This document shows positions 26,771 to 36,694 of a stretch of DNA of 64,000 bases, one piece after another (position 1 is the first letter of the stretch; every line of letters begins with the position of its first letter). Both the position numbers and the translations under genes were made by a program. The DNA lies in NCBI RefSeq assembly GCF_900106065.1, contig NZ_LT629796.1:4371501-4435500 (forward strand), given 5' to 3'. Below the pieces are notes generated by a model, which saw nothing but the letters and a program-made list of their open reading frames with translations, ran no database searches and was not told the origin of the DNA. The DNA is from Pseudomonas mandelii. GTDB lineage: Bacteria; Pseudomonadota; Gammaproteobacteria; Pseudomonadales; Pseudomonadaceae.

Positions 26771-27328
26771 TTACTCGTCGCGACCTTCCATCATGGTCCG
26801 TTTGAGCATCACATACACCGCGCCGGCACCGCCATGTTTCGGTTGGCAAGAGGTGAAGCCGAGTACTTGGGAATGCTGACGCAACCACGTGTTGACGTGG
26901 CTTTTGATCATCGGCCGCTTGCCGTCCAGACGCACGGCTTTGCCGTGGGTGACACGCACACAGCGGATTTCGAATTTGGTTGCTTCAGCCAGGAACGCCC
27001 AGAGGGTTTCCCGGGCTTTTTCTACCGTCATGCCATGCAGGTCGAGGCTGCCTTCGAACGGAATCTGTCCGATCTTGAGCTTGCGTATCTGGCTTTCCTG
27101 AACGCCGTCACGGGCCCACATCAACTCGTCTTCCGGGCCGACGTCGATCACGAACTGATCGGACAGACCATCAACGGTGGTGGCATCGGTGCGAACGGTC
27201 GCGGCCTGACGCAACTTGGCGATTTGCGCGCGGTCGGCCTTGGGTTTGCCGGTTTCGGCGCGATCGTGCTTGATCGGCTTGACGCCTTGGATCGCACTTT
27301 TGAACAGGGAAAAATCGTCGTCTTGCAT
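26771..27328 (-). CDS. Smr-domain protein (MutS2 C-terminal nuclease type)
   Basis: A 185-residue protein with a charged N-terminal half and a C-terminal Smr domain. The domain shows [18 protein letters not shown] and [11 protein letters not shown]...[11 protein letters not shown], then [10 protein letters not shown]. Smr domains nick DNA or cleave RNA in several families; stand-alone bacterial versions such as E. coli SmrA/SmrB include a ribosome-collision endonuclease. ATG 27326-27328 with GGAGG is preferred over an upstream in-frame ATG at 27379. Substrate is unknown here. Confidence 0.82.
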   Translation of the reverse strand: MQDDDFSLFKSAIQGVKPIKHDRAETGKPKADRAQIAKLRQAATVRTDATTVDGLSDQFVIDVGPEDELMWARDGVQESQIRKLKIGQIPFEGSLDLHGMTVEKARETLWAFLAEATKFEIRCVRVTHGKAVRLDGKRPMIKSHVNTWLRQHSQVLGFTSCQPKHGGAGAVYVMLKRTMMEGRDE

Positions 27329-27387
27329 GTCAGCCTCCGCGAAGGGCGGCCAGTTTACCCAAGTCGAGGCACTATCCATAACAATTG

Positions 27388-27410
27388 AGGCCCGCCTAAA
27401 AGCCGGGCCT
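27388..27410 (-). terminator. probable rho-independent terminator
   Basis: AGGCCCG...CGGGCCT hairpin six bases past the stop of the leftward small membrane protein gene; the T tail is weak. Confidence 0.45.
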
Positions 27411-27415
27411 TCGAT

Positions 27416-27736
27416 TCAATCGTGTTTTTTCATCAGGTGCGGGGACATGTTCAGCTCTCGCGATTGGCGCGATCGACGCCGGCATCGACGCCACAGCCAC
27501 ACACCGATATAAAGTAAAAACAGGCCAACCGCCAGAATGATCGCCGAGCCCAGCGGGCTGGCATTCAATTCGCCCAGGGCCGGAGGGCGGCCGAGCAGGC
27601 TGGCGGCGCCGGCCATTGCCAGCAACACACCGCACGTCGCCAGCAAGGCAGCAAAGGCTGCGCCGAATCGAAAACGCCAGTTGCGTTGGCCCTTGGGCCG
27701 CAAGCGGCGTGCGTCAAAACCATCGGATAACTTCAT
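27416..27736 (-). CDS. small two-helix membrane protein, function unknown
   Basis: 106 residues from ATG 27734-27736 (MKLSDGFDARR). That ATG is chosen because GAGGAAGG lies five bases upstream; the in-frame ATG at 27751 would bury this site inside the gene. Two hydrophobic helices lie at about 27-52 and 67-87. They are followed by a strongly basic stretch (WRRCRRRSRQSR), so both termini are probably cytoplasmic. I do not recognise the family. Confidence 0.65.
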   Translation of the reverse strand: MKLSDGFDARRLRPKGQRNWRFRFGAAFAALLATCGVLLAMAGAASLLGRPPALGELNASPLGSAIILAVGLFLLYIGVWLWRRCRRRSRQSRELNMSPHLMKKHD

Positions 27737-27866
27737 TCCGACCTTCCTCAATGGGTATCGGCCCTTCGACCGGGAGTTGTCCGGGTTGTTCCTGAGGCTA
27801 AGTCAATTGCAGCAAATGAGAGGCTTTTGCGGATGAGCGGCGGTATTGACCGCTCTTCGAGGCCGA

Positions 27867-28457
27867 TCAGATCAGTTCATGAGTGAGCGCGAGGGTGGCG
27901 AAGTTGTCCGCCATGATCGCCATTTCGGTGTGCTGAACATGCTCGGCTGTGAGTACGCCACCTTTGTAGGGCAGATCGCGAGTCGCGCAGGCGTCTTCAA
28001 CCAGGGTGCAGCGAAAGCCCAGGTTCTTTGCGGCACGCACGGTGGTGCTGACGCTGGAGTGACTCATGAAGCCGCACACGATCAGGTCCAGAGAGCCGAG
28101 TTCTTGCAGTCGATCGTACAATGGGGTGCCGTGAAACGCACTCGGCAGCAGTTTGCCGATAATGGTTTCGTCCGCCAGCGGCTCCAGGCCCGGGATAAAC
28201 TCACCGCGCTCGCCCTGTGGATCGAACAGCCCGCCCACGGTGCCGAGATGGCGCACATGCACGATCGGACGACCGGCGGCACGGGCAGCGGCCACCAGTT
28301 GCTTGATGTTCGCGACGGCAGCATCCATGCCGGTCAGGGCCAGCGGGCCGCTGAGGTATTCTTTCTGGGCATCGATGATGACAAGGGTCGCATGACCCAG
28401 ATTGGCTGCTGCGTAACCGCGGCCGCTGAGTTGAAACATCGTTTTTGGAACGGACAT
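27867..28457 (-). CDS. isochorismatase-like hydrolase with Ser in place of catalytic Cys
   Basis: A 196-residue isochorismatase-fold protein. The first catalytic Asp is Asp29 (LVIIDAQKEYL) and the Lys is Lys102 (IIGKLLPSAF). At the position of the nucleophilic cysteine in the nicotinamidase-type motif G..T..CV..T, this protein reads GFMSHSSVSTT, so residue 135 is Ser. It may be a serine variant, a non-hydrolytic member like true isochorismatases (which have Gly there), or inactive. Cys128 lies nearby but in the preceding strand. ATG 28455-28457 follows GGAG. It is divergent from prmB. Confidence 0.78.
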   Translation of the reverse strand: MSVPKTMFQLSGRGYAAANLGHATLVIIDAQKEYLSGPLALTGMDAAVANIKQLVAAARAAGRPIVHVRHLGTVGGLFDPQGERGEFIPGLEPLADETIIGKLLPSAFHGTPLYDRLQELGSLDLIVCGFMSHSSVSTTVRAAKNLGFRCTLVEDACATRDLPYKGGVLTAEHVQHTEMAIMADNFATLALTHELI

Positions 28458-28695
28458 TCTGGGGCTCCTTGGAGTGGGGCTTTTGCGACATTGTCCTCTG
28501 GCTGAGCGGTTCTGTGAATCGCTACTATCGCAGGCGCCGTCGTTGCTGGCGTGCAGCCTTGTCAAGATGCAGGTTTTGTTCAATAGCCAACAGTAAAAAT
28601 GGACATGTCCTACATCTGATCTGCTGTTTTCCCGCGTCGTCGTGGCGCGTTTTGGCTGTTAGAATCGCCAGTCGTTTTTTCTGGAGTTTACCCCC

Positions 28696-29604
28696 GTGAT
28701 CATTTCCCGCCTTCGTACCCTGCGTGACCATATCCGTTGGGCCGTCAGCCGCTTCCATGGGGAGGATCTGTTTTTCGGCCATGGGACCGACAACGCCTGG
28801 GACGAAGCCCGTCAACTGGTGTTGGGTGCCTTGCACTTGCCGTGGGAGATCGCTGACAGCTACCTCGATTGCGCCCTGGAAGATGACGAACTGGTCAATC
28901 TGCAACGCTTGCTCAAACGCCGCATCGAAGACCGCATTCCGACTGCTTACCTGTTGGGCGAAGCGTGGTTTTGCGGGATGTCGTTCATTGTCGACGAACG
29001 TGTGCTGATCCCGCGCTCGCCGATTGGCGAGCTGATCGAAAAACGTTTCGAACCATGGCTGGGTGCCGAGCCGGCGCGGATTCTCGACCTGTGCACCGGT
29101 TCCGGTTGCATCGGTATCGCCTGCGCCTACGAATTCCAGAATGCCGAAGTCGTGCTGGCTGATCTGTCGTTCGAAGCGCTGGAAGTGGCCAACCAGAACA
29201 TCGAGCGCCATGGCGTTGATGAGCGGGTGTACACCGTTCAGGGTGATGGGTTTGACGGCTTGCCGGGTCAGCGTTTCGACCTGATCGTGTCGAACCCGCC
29301 TTACGTTGACGCGGAAGATTTCGCCGACATGCCGGACGAATATCAGCATGAACCTGAACTGGGCCTGGCCTGCGGTGATGATGGTTTGAACCTGGTGCGA
29401 CGGATGCTCGCTGAAGCAGCGGATCATTTGACCGAGAAGGGCTTGCTGATAGTTGAAGTGGGCAACAGCCAGGTTCACGTTGAGGCGCTGTACCCGGAAG
29501 TCGACTTCGCCTGGCTCGATTTCGAGCGCGGTGGGCATGGTGTGTTTATGTTGAGTGCGGAGCAGTGCCGCGATCATCAGGCCCTGTTCGCTTCCCGCGT
29601 CTGA
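28696..29604 (+). CDS. prmB: ribosomal protein uL3 glutamine methyltransferase PrmB
   Basis: A 302-residue class I methyltransferase that N5-methylates a glutamine of ribosomal protein L3. The AdoMet-binding motif [11 protein letters not shown] is at 130-140 and the glutamine-N-methyltransferase signature NPPY at 200-203. The N-terminal helical domain fits PrmB, and the nearby aroC downstream supports this over PrmC (HemK), which pairs with prfA. The start is GTG 28696 with GGAG upstream. Confidence 0.93.
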   Translation: MIISRLRTLRDHIRWAVSRFHGEDLFFGHGTDNAWDEARQLVLGALHLPWEIADSYLDCALEDDELVNLQRLLKRRIEDRIPTAYLLGEAWFCGMSFIVDERVLIPRSPIGELIEKRFEPWLGAEPARILDLCTGSGCIGIACAYEFQNAEVVLADLSFEALEVANQNIERHGVDERVYTVQGDGFDGLPGQRFDLIVSNPPYVDAEDFADMPDEYQHEPELGLACGDDGLNLVRRMLAEAADHLTEKGLLIVEVGNSQVHVEALYPEVDFAWLDFERGGHGVFMLSAEQCRDHQALFASRV

Positions 29605-29616
29605 CTTTAGGGCGCT

Positions 29617-29707
29617 TTCGCAGGCAGGCCTCGCTCCTACAGGTCTTGTGTGTGCCGCATCATTTGGGCACGACGCAAAATCGGTGGGAACGTGGCTTGC
29701 CCGCGAA
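29617..29707. repeat. degenerate REP doublet
   Basis: TTCGCAGGCAGGCCTCGCTCCTAC and GTGGGAACGTGGCTTGCCCGCGAA arms, with several mismatches, between the converging prmB and the 29731 gene. Confidence 0.65.
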
Positions 29708-29730
29708 GACCGCGCCGCGGTCTCGGATCG

Positions 29731-30522
29731 TTACCGGTGCGTAGCAATCCAGATCAGTAACCCCGCCTGAAACACCGCAAACGCCACCAGGCACGTAATG
29801 GTAAAGCGTAGACCGGCGTCTTCACGCTTGTACTTGCTGACCTTCTCTTCGTGTTTCTTCAGCTTCACTTCCTGCTCGGCCAGGTTCTGCTCGGCCTGTT
29901 GAAGCATCTGCGCGGCTTCGAGTATTTCCACCACTTGCAGCTTTTCGCTGTTCCAGTCACCCAGCAGGTCTTCGACCTTTACTTCTTTGACGCTGCCTTT
30001 CAAATGCTGGGCGTCGGCGTAGACCACTTCAAAACCATGGGCCTTGAGAAAGTGATCGCGGCGCAGGCGCGTGTCTTCGTTCAACGCATCTTTATTGTTC
30101 AGATCCGTGCCGTCGACGGTGTAGCCAGGCCAACGCTTCTTCGCCCAAGTGATGCCCTGGGCGGCCATGAACCGGCCGATGCCACGGTTCATCGGTTCAA
30201 TCTGCAAACCGCTTTCAGGCTCGAAATGCACACGCTTGGCGGTGTGATCGACCCACACGTCCAGATGGTTCTGCTCTTTGCGCACGCGCTGGCCGGGCAG
30301 CTTGATGCTCATGCGCATCAGGCTGTGGTCCTTGCTGTGGCGGTCGGCGTAACCGAATTCGACAAAGCGCAATGGCCGCCCACCGGTATTGCGGTCGGTT
30401 TGCAGCGGCGCCAGGCGGAGCATCTTGTGGTGCTCGACGTGAACGTCCGCCCACGGCAGCTCGACCGCTGGCGGTGCGTCTTTTTCAGCGGTCGTGTCGG
30501 GTGAAGTCTGGGTATCAGTCAT
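29731..30522 (-). CDS. coiled-coil protein with C-terminal membrane anchor, function unknown
   Basis: 263 residues, ATG 30520-30522. Residues 1-25 are low-complexity and acidic. A folded basic domain spans about 26-170. A coiled coil (VVEILEAAQMLQQAEQNLAEQEVKLKKHEEKVSKYKRE) lies at about 197-235, and a single membrane helix at 240-259. This tail-anchored layout places the bulk in the cytoplasm. No enzyme motif is recognised. It is flanked by prmB and a hydrolase gene. Confidence 0.72.
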   Translation of the reverse strand: MTDTQTSPDTTAEKDAPPAVELPWADVHVEHHKMLRLAPLQTDRNTGGRPLRFVEFGYADRHSKDHSLMRMSIKLPGQRVRKEQNHLDVWVDHTAKRVHFEPESGLQIEPMNRGIGRFMAAQGITWAKKRWPGYTVDGTDLNNKDALNEDTRLRRDHFLKAHGFEVVYADAQHLKGSVKEVKVEDLLGDWNSEKLQVVEILEAAQMLQQAEQNLAEQEVKLKKHEEKVSKYKREDAGLRFTITCLVAFAVFQAGLLIWIATHR

Positions 30523-30621
30523 AACGGCGAGATCCTGTCCAAGCTCTGCTTGTCGTCAGTCATAGCGCTGGCGACAAAGGCTTATCGGCCGTTTTTTTCA
30601 GGACTGGAGGGTGAGTAGTGG

Positions 30622-31575
30622 CTAACTGGTGCGAAGTCCGTCAATAAACTCGAGGATTCGCGCGCCGAGTTCGGCGGCCAACGGCAATTGCGGGTCCTTG
30701 TAAGAGGCCATTTGCCGTTTCACGTCGTTGGGCACGATGCGCATGACGTGGTTCATGCCTTCGATCAGCGCCAGTTCGGCGTCCGGTTTGGCCGCCTTGA
30801 GCATCCTGGCGTCACCGACGCCGACCTGAATGTCGTTGCTGCCCTGGATGATCAACGCCGGCATTTTCAATTTGGCGAACGCTGCCTCCGGGTCCTGACG
30901 GAACAGCGAAATCAGATACGGCTGCACGCTGGGGCGGAAAATCACCTGTAACTGCGGCGGCACGTTGTCGTCGGTTATGCCGGCCTTGAGGCTGTCGAGC
31001 AGTTCATTGCTGCGCAGCATCAACGGCGGTGGCAGGCGATTGCTCAATTGCTGACGCAACACCTGGTCGATCGGCCGGGCGCTGCCCGACATGGAGATGA
31101 CCGCGGCGGCATCGACGCTGGGCGCCGCAAGGCTGGCGATCAAGGCGCCTTCGCTGTGGCCCAGCAGAATCAGCTGGCCAAAGCGCGGGTCGGTTTTGAG
31201 CTTGCGGCCCCAGGCCTCGGCGTCGGCGACATAAGCTTCCACCGACAGATTGCGCTCGTCCGGCGTCGCTGCGAGGCTCGCCGCCACGCCGCGCTTGTCG
31301 TAACGCACGCTGGCGATGTTGTGTTTGGCCAGCACCCAGGCCAGCCGCTTGAGGCTGTCGTTACGGCCGCCGTCGGGGTTGTTTCCGTCACGATCCGTAG
31401 GACCGGAGCCGGAAATGATCAGGACAACGGGCACGGGGGTGTCGGATTTAGGCAGCAACAGCGAGCCGAAAAGCTCCCCGGTGCCGGTATCCAAAGTGAT
31501 CGGGCGTTGCAGGACAGTGGCCTGGGCAAAGCCGGTAAACAGGGTAAGGCTCAAGGCTAGAACTCGCAGCATCAT
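30622..31575 (-). CDS. exported alpha/beta hydrolase
   Basis: 317 residues from ATG 31573-31575, with signal peptide MMLRVLALSLTLFTGFAQA. The alpha/beta-hydrolase core shows the oxyanion segment ISGSGPTDRDGNN, the nucleophile elbow GHSEG at 139-143 (Ser141), the acid in IIQGSNDIQV and the histidine in GMNHVMR, giving a full catalytic triad. It resembles secreted serine hydrolases of the dienelactone hydrolase/acyl-peptidase kind; the substrate is unknown. Exact start among GTG 31578, ATG 31575 and ATG 31572 is not resolved. It is divergent from aroC. Confidence 0.82.
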   Translation of the reverse strand: MMLRVLALSLTLFTGFAQATVLQRPITLDTGTGELFGSLLLPKSDTPVPVVLIISGSGPTDRDGNNPDGGRNDSLKRLAWVLAKHNIASVRYDKRGVAASLAATPDERNLSVEAYVADAEAWGRKLKTDPRFGQLILLGHSEGALIASLAAPSVDAAAVISMSGSARPIDQVLRQQLSNRLPPPLMLRSNELLDSLKAGITDDNVPPQLQVIFRPSVQPYLISLFRQDPEAAFAKLKMPALIIQGSNDIQVGVGDARMLKAAKPDAELALIEGMNHVMRIVPNDVKRQMASYKDPQLPLAAELGARILEFIDGLRTS

Positions 31576-31704
31576 CACGCCATCATTCACAAAGGTGCCG
31601 GTTGGACTCGCGGGCACCCATAAGGTTCGAGGATGAACTACTTGGGTAGCCTGCGTATACTGGCGCGCATTACGTATTCAGGTTCATTTCACGGAGCGTC
31701 CTGC

Positions 31705-32796
31705 ATGTCCGGCAATACCTACGGCAAGCTGTTCACTGTCACCACCGCGGGCGAAAGCCATGGTCCGGCGTTGGTCGCCATTGTCGACGGCTGCCCGCCG
31801 GGGCTGGAGATTTCCGTTGAGGATCTGCAGCGCGATCTGGATCGCCGCAAACCCGGCACCAGCCGCCACACCACGCAGCGCCAGGAAGCCGACGAAGTCG
31901 AAATCCTCTCCGGCGTGTTCGAAGGTCGCACCACCGGTTGCGCCATCGGCCTGTTGATCCGCAATACCGACCAGAAGTCCAAGGACTACTCGGCGATCAA
32001 GGATCTGTTCCGCCCGGCCCACGCCGACTACACCTATCACCACAAATACGGCGAGCGCGATTACCGCGGTGGCGGACGCAGTTCCGCCCGCGAAACCGCC
32101 ATGCGTGTAGCCGCTGGTGCGATTGCCAAGAAATACCTGGCCACCCAGGGCATCGTCATTCGCGGCTACATGAGCCAGCTCGGCCCGATCGAGATCCCGT
32201 TCAAGACCTGGGATTCGGTGGAAGAGAACGCGTTCTTCAGCCCGGACCCGGACAAGGTGCCGGAGCTGGAAGCCTACATGGATCAGCTGCGCCGCGATCA
32301 GGATTCAGTCGGCGCCAAGATCACTGTCGTCGCCGAAGGCGTGATGCCAGGCCTTGGCGAGCCGATCTTCGACCGCCTCGACGCCGAACTGGCCCATGCG
32401 CTGATGAGCATCAACGCCGTGAAAGGCGTGGAAATCGGCGCCGGTTTCGCCAGCGTCGCCCAGCGCGGTACTGAACACCGCGACGAAATGACCCCGGAAG
32501 GCTTCCTCAGCAACAACGCGGGCGGCATTTTGGGCGGTATCTCCTCCGGTCAGCCGATCGTTGCGCACCTGGCCCTCAAGCCGACCTCGAGCATCACCAC
32601 TCCGGGCCGCTCGATCGACGTTCATGGCAACCCGGTGGACGTCATCACCAAGGGCCGTCATGACCCCTGCGTCGGCATCCGCGCCACGCCGATCGCCGAA
32701 GCGATGATGGCCATCGTGCTGATGGATCACCTGTTGCGTCATCGCGGGCAGAATGCCGACGTGCGCGTGAGCACGCCGGTGCTGGGTCAGCTTTAA
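31705..32796 (+). CDS. aroC: chorismate synthase
   Basis: A 363-residue AroC, which converts EPSP to chorismate with reduced FMN as the last shikimate step. Signatures are [18 protein letters not shown] near the N-terminus, [26 protein letters not shown] and [12 protein letters not shown] 31705 with GGAG upstream gives the normal length; the open frame 24 codons earlier lacks similarity. An MFS gene follows after 33 bases. Confidence 0.97.
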   Translation: MSGNTYGKLFTVTTAGESHGPALVAIVDGCPPGLEISVEDLQRDLDRRKPGTSRHTTQRQEADEVEILSGVFEGRTTGCAIGLLIRNTDQKSKDYSAIKDLFRPAHADYTYHHKYGERDYRGGGRSSARETAMRVAAGAIAKKYLATQGIVIRGYMSQLGPIEIPFKTWDSVEENAFFSPDPDKVPELEAYMDQLRRDQDSVGAKITVVAEGVMPGLGEPIFDRLDAELAHALMSINAVKGVEIGAGFASVAQRGTEHRDEMTPEGFLSNNAGGILGGISSGQPIVAHLALKPTSSITTPGRSIDVHGNPVDVITKGRHDPCVGIRATPIAEAMMAIVLMDHLLRHRGQNADVRVSTPVLGQL

Positions 32797-32829
32797 TGGC
32801 TGACCTCAACGCCGCTGCGGTCTGACGAC

Positions 32830-33975
32830 GTGGCGGCGCTCCCATACTGGCGGCTCTCCAGTTTCTATCTGTTCTATTTCGCCTTGCTCGGTTCGACAGC
32901 ACCGTTTCTGGCGCTGTACTTCGATCACCTGGGGTTTTCCAGCGCGCGCATCGGCGAACTGGTGGCGATCCCGATGCTGATGCGTTGCGTGGCACCGAAC
33001 ATCTGGGGCTGGCTGGGTGACTACACCGGCCGGCGCCTGGCCATCGTGCGCTTCGGCGCCGTCTGCACCCTGCTGACGTTTTCGCTGATTTTCGTCAGCC
33101 AGACCTACGCCTGGCTGGCGATGGTCATGGCGCTGCATGCGTTCTTCTGGCACGCGGTGTTGCCGCAGTTCGAAGTCATCACCCTGGCGCACTTGAAAGG
33201 GCAGACGTCGCGCTACAGTCAGATCCGCCTCTGGGGGTCCATCGGTTTCATCATCACCGTGGTCGCGCTCGGCCGGATGTTCGAATGGCTGAGCCTCGAC
33301 ATTTACCCGGTGGCGCTGGTGCTGATCATGGCCGGCATCGTCGTCAGCAGCCTGTGGGTGCCCAACGCTCAACCGGTTCAGGGCGAACGCATTGCCGGAG
33401 ACGGTTTTCTCAGGCAATTGCGCAATCCCGGCGTGTTGGCGTTTTACGCTTGCGTGGCGCTGATGCAGGTGAGCCACGGGCCTTATTACACCTTTTTGAC
33501 GCTGCACCTGGAACGGCTCGGTTACAGTCGAGGCGTGATCGGCATGCTCTGGGCGGTCGGCGTGGTTGCCGAAGTCCTGATGTTTCTGGCCATGAGCAAA
33601 ATCCTCGCGCGCTTCTCGGTGCGTCGGGTGCTGCTGGTGAGTTTCCTGCTGGCGGCCGTGCGCTGGTTGCTGCTGGGCTCGCTGGCCGAATTCCTTTGGG
33701 TGCTGCTGTTTGCCCAGGTGCTGCACGCTGCAACATTCGGCAGCTTTCACGCCGCTGCCATCCAGTTCGTGCAACGTAGCTTCGGTGCGCGTCAGCAAGG
33801 TCAGGGCCAGGCGCTTTACGCCGCGCTCGCCGGCACTGGCGGCGCATTGGGCGCGTTGTATTCCGGCTACAGCTGGAACGCCCTCGGGGCCACGTTCACC
33901 TTTAGTATTGCCAGTCTCGCAGCCTTCGCCGCTGCCGTTATCATTGCCACACGCATGCAAGAGGACAGGCCATGA
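32830..33975 (+). CDS. MFS transporter (HcaT/PhpT-like)
   Basis: A 381-residue major facilitator with 11-12 hydrophobic segments. The N-terminus WRLSSFYLFYFALLGSTAPFLALYFDHLGFS and the loop WGWLGDYTGRR are typical of the phenylpropionate permease (HcaT) subgroup. The start is GTG 32830-32832 with only a weak ribosome site. Its last four bases overlap mtnB (ATGA), so it belongs to the aroC-mtn transcript. Substrate unknown; linkage to methionine salvage genes suggests, but does not prove, a sulfur- or methylthio-compound. Confidence 0.82.
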   Translation: MAALPYWRLSSFYLFYFALLGSTAPFLALYFDHLGFSSARIGELVAIPMLMRCVAPNIWGWLGDYTGRRLAIVRFGAVCTLLTFSLIFVSQTYAWLAMVMALHAFFWHAVLPQFEVITLAHLKGQTSRYSQIRLWGSIGFIITVVALGRMFEWLSLDIYPVALVLIMAGIVVSSLWVPNAQPVQGERIAGDGFLRQLRNPGVLAFYACVALMQVSHGPYYTFLTLHLERLGYSRGVIGMLWAVGVVAEVLMFLAMSKILARFSVRRVLLVSFLLAAVRWLLLGSLAEFLWVLLFAQVLHAATFGSFHAAAIQFVQRSFGARQQGQGQALYAALAGTGGALGALYSGYSWNALGATFTFSIASLAAFAAAVIIATRMQEDRP

Positions 33976-34598
33976 GCCTTACCCGTGAACACCTCGCCCA
34001 GGAAATCATCGACGCCGGGCGTTTTCTGTACGGTCGCGGCTGGTCGCCGGCCACCAGCAGCAACTACTCGACCCGCCTGTCGCCGACCGAAGCGCTGCTG
34101 ACCGTGTCCGGCAAGCACAAAGGCCAGCTGGGTGTGGATGATGTGCTGGTCACCGACCTGTCGGGCAACAGCCTGGAACCGGGCAAAAAACCGTCCGCCG
34201 AAACCCTGCTGCACACCCAGCTCTACAGCTGGCGCCCGGAGATCGGCGCGGTGCTGCACACCCATTCGGTGAACGCCACGGTGCTGTCGCGCCTGACGCC
34301 AGAAGACTTCATCGAGTTCGAAGATTACGAACTGCAAAAAGCTTTCAGCGGCGTCTCGACCCACGAGTCCCGGGTGCGCGTGCCGATTTTCGACAACGAC
34401 CAGGACATTGCGCGCCTCGCCGCCAAGGTGCAGCCTTGGCTAGAAGCCCATCCCGATTGCGTCGGCTACCTGATTCGCGGCCACGGCCTCTACACCTGGG
34501 GCGCGCGCATGAGCGACGCCCTGCGGCAGATCGAAGCGTTTGAATTTTTGTTCGAATGCGAGTTGAAGATGCGCGCGGTTTTGAACCGTCAAGCATGA
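33972..34598 (+). CDS. mtnB: methylthioribulose-1-phosphate dehydratase
   Basis: A 208-residue class II aldolase-fold enzyme of methionine salvage that dehydrates 5-methylthioribulose 1-phosphate. The GWSPATSSNYSTRL phosphate site, the zinc-binding HTHS segment (VLHTHSVNATVLSRL) and the third ligand in YLIRGHGLYTWG are all present. It overlaps the upstream transporter by four bases; mtnD follows after 34 bases. Confidence 0.95.
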   Translation: MSLTREHLAQEIIDAGRFLYGRGWSPATSSNYSTRLSPTEALLTVSGKHKGQLGVDDVLVTDLSGNSLEPGKKPSAETLLHTQLYSWRPEIGAVLHTHSVNATVLSRLTPEDFIEFEDYELQKAFSGVSTHESRVRVPIFDNDQDIARLAAKVQPWLEAHPDCVGYLIRGHGLYTWGARMSDALRQIEAFEFLFECELKMRAVLNRQA

Positions 34599-34632
34599 AC
34601 CGCAACGCATGAACCGTTAAGGAGTTGCCCTG

Positions 34633-35178
34633 ATGAGCAGCCTGTCCGTTTACCACGTCTCAAGCCCTGATCTTCCGAACAAGGTGCTGACCCATTTCGA
34701 AGACATCGCCTCGACCCTGGCCGAGCAGGGCGTGCGTTTCGACCGCTGGCAAGCCACCGCGAAAATCCAGCCGGGCGCCAGCCAGGAAGAAGTGATCGCG
34801 GCGTACCAGGAACAGATCGACAAACTGATGACCGAGCGCGGTTACGTCACCGTCGACGTGATCAGCCTGAACAGCGATCACCCGCAAAAAGCCGAACTGC
34901 GCGCCAAGTTCCTCGACGAACACCGCCATGGCGAAGACGAAGTCCGATTTTTCGTCGCCGGCCGTGGGCTGTTCACCCTGCACATCGACGATTACGTTTA
35001 CGCGGTGCTCTGCGAGAAGAACGACCTGATCTCCGTACCGGCCGGCACGCCGCACTGGTTCGACATGGGCGAGCATCCGCACTTCGTCGCGATCCGACTG
35101 TTCAACAACCCTGAAGGCTGGGTTGCCAACTTCACCGGCGAAGACATCGCCAGCCGCTTCCCGCGTCTTGAGGACTGA
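34633..35178 (+). CDS. mtnD: acireductone dioxygenase
   Basis: A 181-residue cupin dioxygenase that turns the acireductone made by MtnC into ketomethylthiobutyrate and formate (or an off-pathway product, depending on bound metal). Metal ligands occur in [13 protein letters not shown] (two His and one Glu) and in [10 protein letters not shown] (fourth His). AAGGAG precedes the ATG. Confidence 0.95.
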   Translation: MSSLSVYHVSSPDLPNKVLTHFEDIASTLAEQGVRFDRWQATAKIQPGASQEEVIAAYQEQIDKLMTERGYVTVDVISLNSDHPQKAELRAKFLDEHRHGEDEVRFFVAGRGLFTLHIDDYVYAVLCEKNDLISVPAGTPHWFDMGEHPHFVAIRLFNNPEGWVANFTGEDIASRFPRLED

Positions 35179-35182
35179 GCCG

Positions 35183-35866
35183 ATGCCGATCAAAGCGATT
35201 CTCACCGACATCGAAGGCACCACCAGCGCGGTGAGTTTTGTGTTCGACGTGCTGTTTCCGTATGCCGCCAAACACCTGCCGGACTTTGTTCGCCAACACG
35301 CCGGGCGCGCAGATGTGGCCGAGCAACTGGCCGCCGTGCGCCGTGACAGCAACGAAGCGGACGCCGACGTTGAGCGGGTGATCGAAATCCTGCTGGGCTG
35401 GATTGCCGAAGACCGCAAGGCCACGCCGCTGAAAGCATTGCAAGGCATGGTCTGGGAGCAGGGCTATCAGGCCGGACAGTTGAAAGGTCACGTTTACCCG
35501 GACGCCGTTGAAGCGCTCAAGCGCTGGCATCAGGACGGTTTTAAACTGTTTGTGTATTCCTCGGGCTCGATCCAGGCACAGAAGCTGATCTTCGGTTGCT
35601 CGGAGGCGGGGGACTTGTCGCCCTTGTTCAGCGGCTATTTCGACACCACGTCGGGGCCCAAGCGTGAAGCACACTCTTACGAGCGCATCACCCAGGCGAT
35701 CGGGCTGGAGGCTGCGCAGATTGTGTTTCTGTCCGATATCGTCGAGGAACTGGACGCGGCGCGCGCCGCTGGCATGGCCACTTGCGGACTGGCCCGGGAA
35801 GGCGGGGCGCTGGCAGGGCATGTCACCGTCGACAGTTTTGCCCGGATTGATCTTTCCGCCTTTTAA
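35183..35866 (+). CDS. mtnC: enolase-phosphatase E1
   Basis: A 227-residue HAD-superfamily enzyme that enolises and dephosphorylates diketomethylthiopentyl phosphate. The HAD motif I is [13 protein letters not shown], motif II is [13 protein letters not shown], and motifs III/IV are in [20 protein letters not shown] 35183 lies four bases past the mtnD stop, indicating coupling. mtnA, mtnK and the aminotransferase of the pathway are not in this window. Confidence 0.95.
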   Translation: MPIKAILTDIEGTTSAVSFVFDVLFPYAAKHLPDFVRQHAGRADVAEQLAAVRRDSNEADADVERVIEILLGWIAEDRKATPLKALQGMVWEQGYQAGQLKGHVYPDAVEALKRWHQDGFKLFVYSSGSIQAQKLIFGCSEAGDLSPLFSGYFDTTSGPKREAHSYERITQAIGLEAAQIVFLSDIVEELDAARAAGMATCGLAREGGALAGHVTVDSFARIDLSAF

Positions 35867-35884
35867 CGTCGAAACGACTTACCT

Positions 35885-35972
35885 GTAGGAGCGAAGCTTG
35901 CTCGCGAAGGCGGCGTGTCCGTCAACATTATTGACATCTGCACCATCGCCTTCGCGAGCAAGCTTCGCTCCT
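35885..35972. repeat. REP doublet (GTAGGAGCGAAGCTTGCTCGCGAA family)
   Basis: Near-perfect inverted arms past the mtnC stop, same family as the repeat at 1841. Confidence 0.85.
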
Positions 35973-36001
35973 AAAAAGGCTCAGTGCAGCTTCAAAAACA
36001 A

Positions 36002-36041
36002 AACAGGCCGTGGAGCGAAAGCTCTCACGGCCTGTTTTTTT
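36002..36041. terminator. bidirectional rho-independent terminator
   Basis: AACAGGCCGTGAGAGC-type stem-loop with A tract on the left and seven T residues on the right, placed between converging mtnC and the 36072 gene. Confidence 0.85.
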
Positions 36042-36071
36042 ACAGCGCGTTTATTTACACAACCGCAAGGT

Positions 36072-36350
36072 TCACGCCGAGTGATAGGTCGGCAGGGCAA
36101 ACCGCTGCTGGCTCTGCAGCATGGAGATCTGCGGCAGTTCGCTGGCCTGTTCGGCCAGGTCACGGCGAATTGCACTGATCACCCACGACAACTGATCGCC
36201 GGCATGCAATTGCTGGTACGAAATCGAACGCTTGAACACTTTGCCTTCGGTGCTGCGCAGGGTCAGCAGAATGCCACCATCCGGACGTGGTTGGGTGTTC
36301 ACTTCGAAGTTGGAGAACAGGGAGGTAAATTTTTCTTGGATCAGGCTCAT
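36072..36350 (-). CDS. DUF3509-like small protein
   Basis: 92 residues from ATG 36348-36350 (MSLIQEKFTSLFSN) with GGAG upstream. It resembles the small Pseudomonas DUF3509 proteins, with the PRPDGGILLTLRSTEGKVFKRSIS core. No membrane or export signal. Function is not known. The long upstream extension of the frame is AT-rich and unlikely to be translated. Confidence 0.7.
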   Translation of the reverse strand: MSLIQEKFTSLFSNFEVNTQPRPDGGILLTLRSTEGKVFKRSISYQQLHAGDQLSWVISAIRRDLAEQASELPQISMLQSQQRFALPTYHSA

Positions 36351-36694
36351 GTCTATCAGCTCCGTTAGCACTTGATTGGCAAGCATGGAGAGGTAGTTGC
36401 AGTGATTGTGCCAGCACCTGATATTTTTAAAATCCTTATAAATCAATGAGTTATATTTCTGGTGGATTTTCGCTTTCGTGCAATCTGCATGAATGGCCAT
36501 CGTGCATCCTGCATTTTGCGGGGTTGGCCTCGATTGGATGGAACCAATCACCCGCGCTGAGGTTCGCGATCTCGAACGCTCGGGGCGCGGATACAAAACA
36601 TTTCAAAAACCGCGTGTACAGCTCAAGAACCGCTGACGTATTTTCGGACTCATAGACCGCCGCCCGACAATAAAAAGATCGAACGGGAGCAAGC
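36351..36694. other. divergent intergenic region
   Basis: 344 bases between the DUF3509-like gene and the acyl-CoA synthetase. A locally AT-rich part (36415-36470) could hold promoters. No ORF with a ribosome site, operator or RNA gene is recognised. Confidence 0.4.

Noticed and set aside
32806..33960. A 384-codon open frame on the minus strand opposite the MFS gene
   Set aside because: The plus-strand product has clear MFS helices and couples to mtnB; the minus translation lacks any domain.
36351..36596. N-terminal extension of the DUF3509-like ORF
   Set aside because: The extension is AT-rich with unusual residues; the internal ATG at 36350 has a good ribosome site and gives the usual family length.
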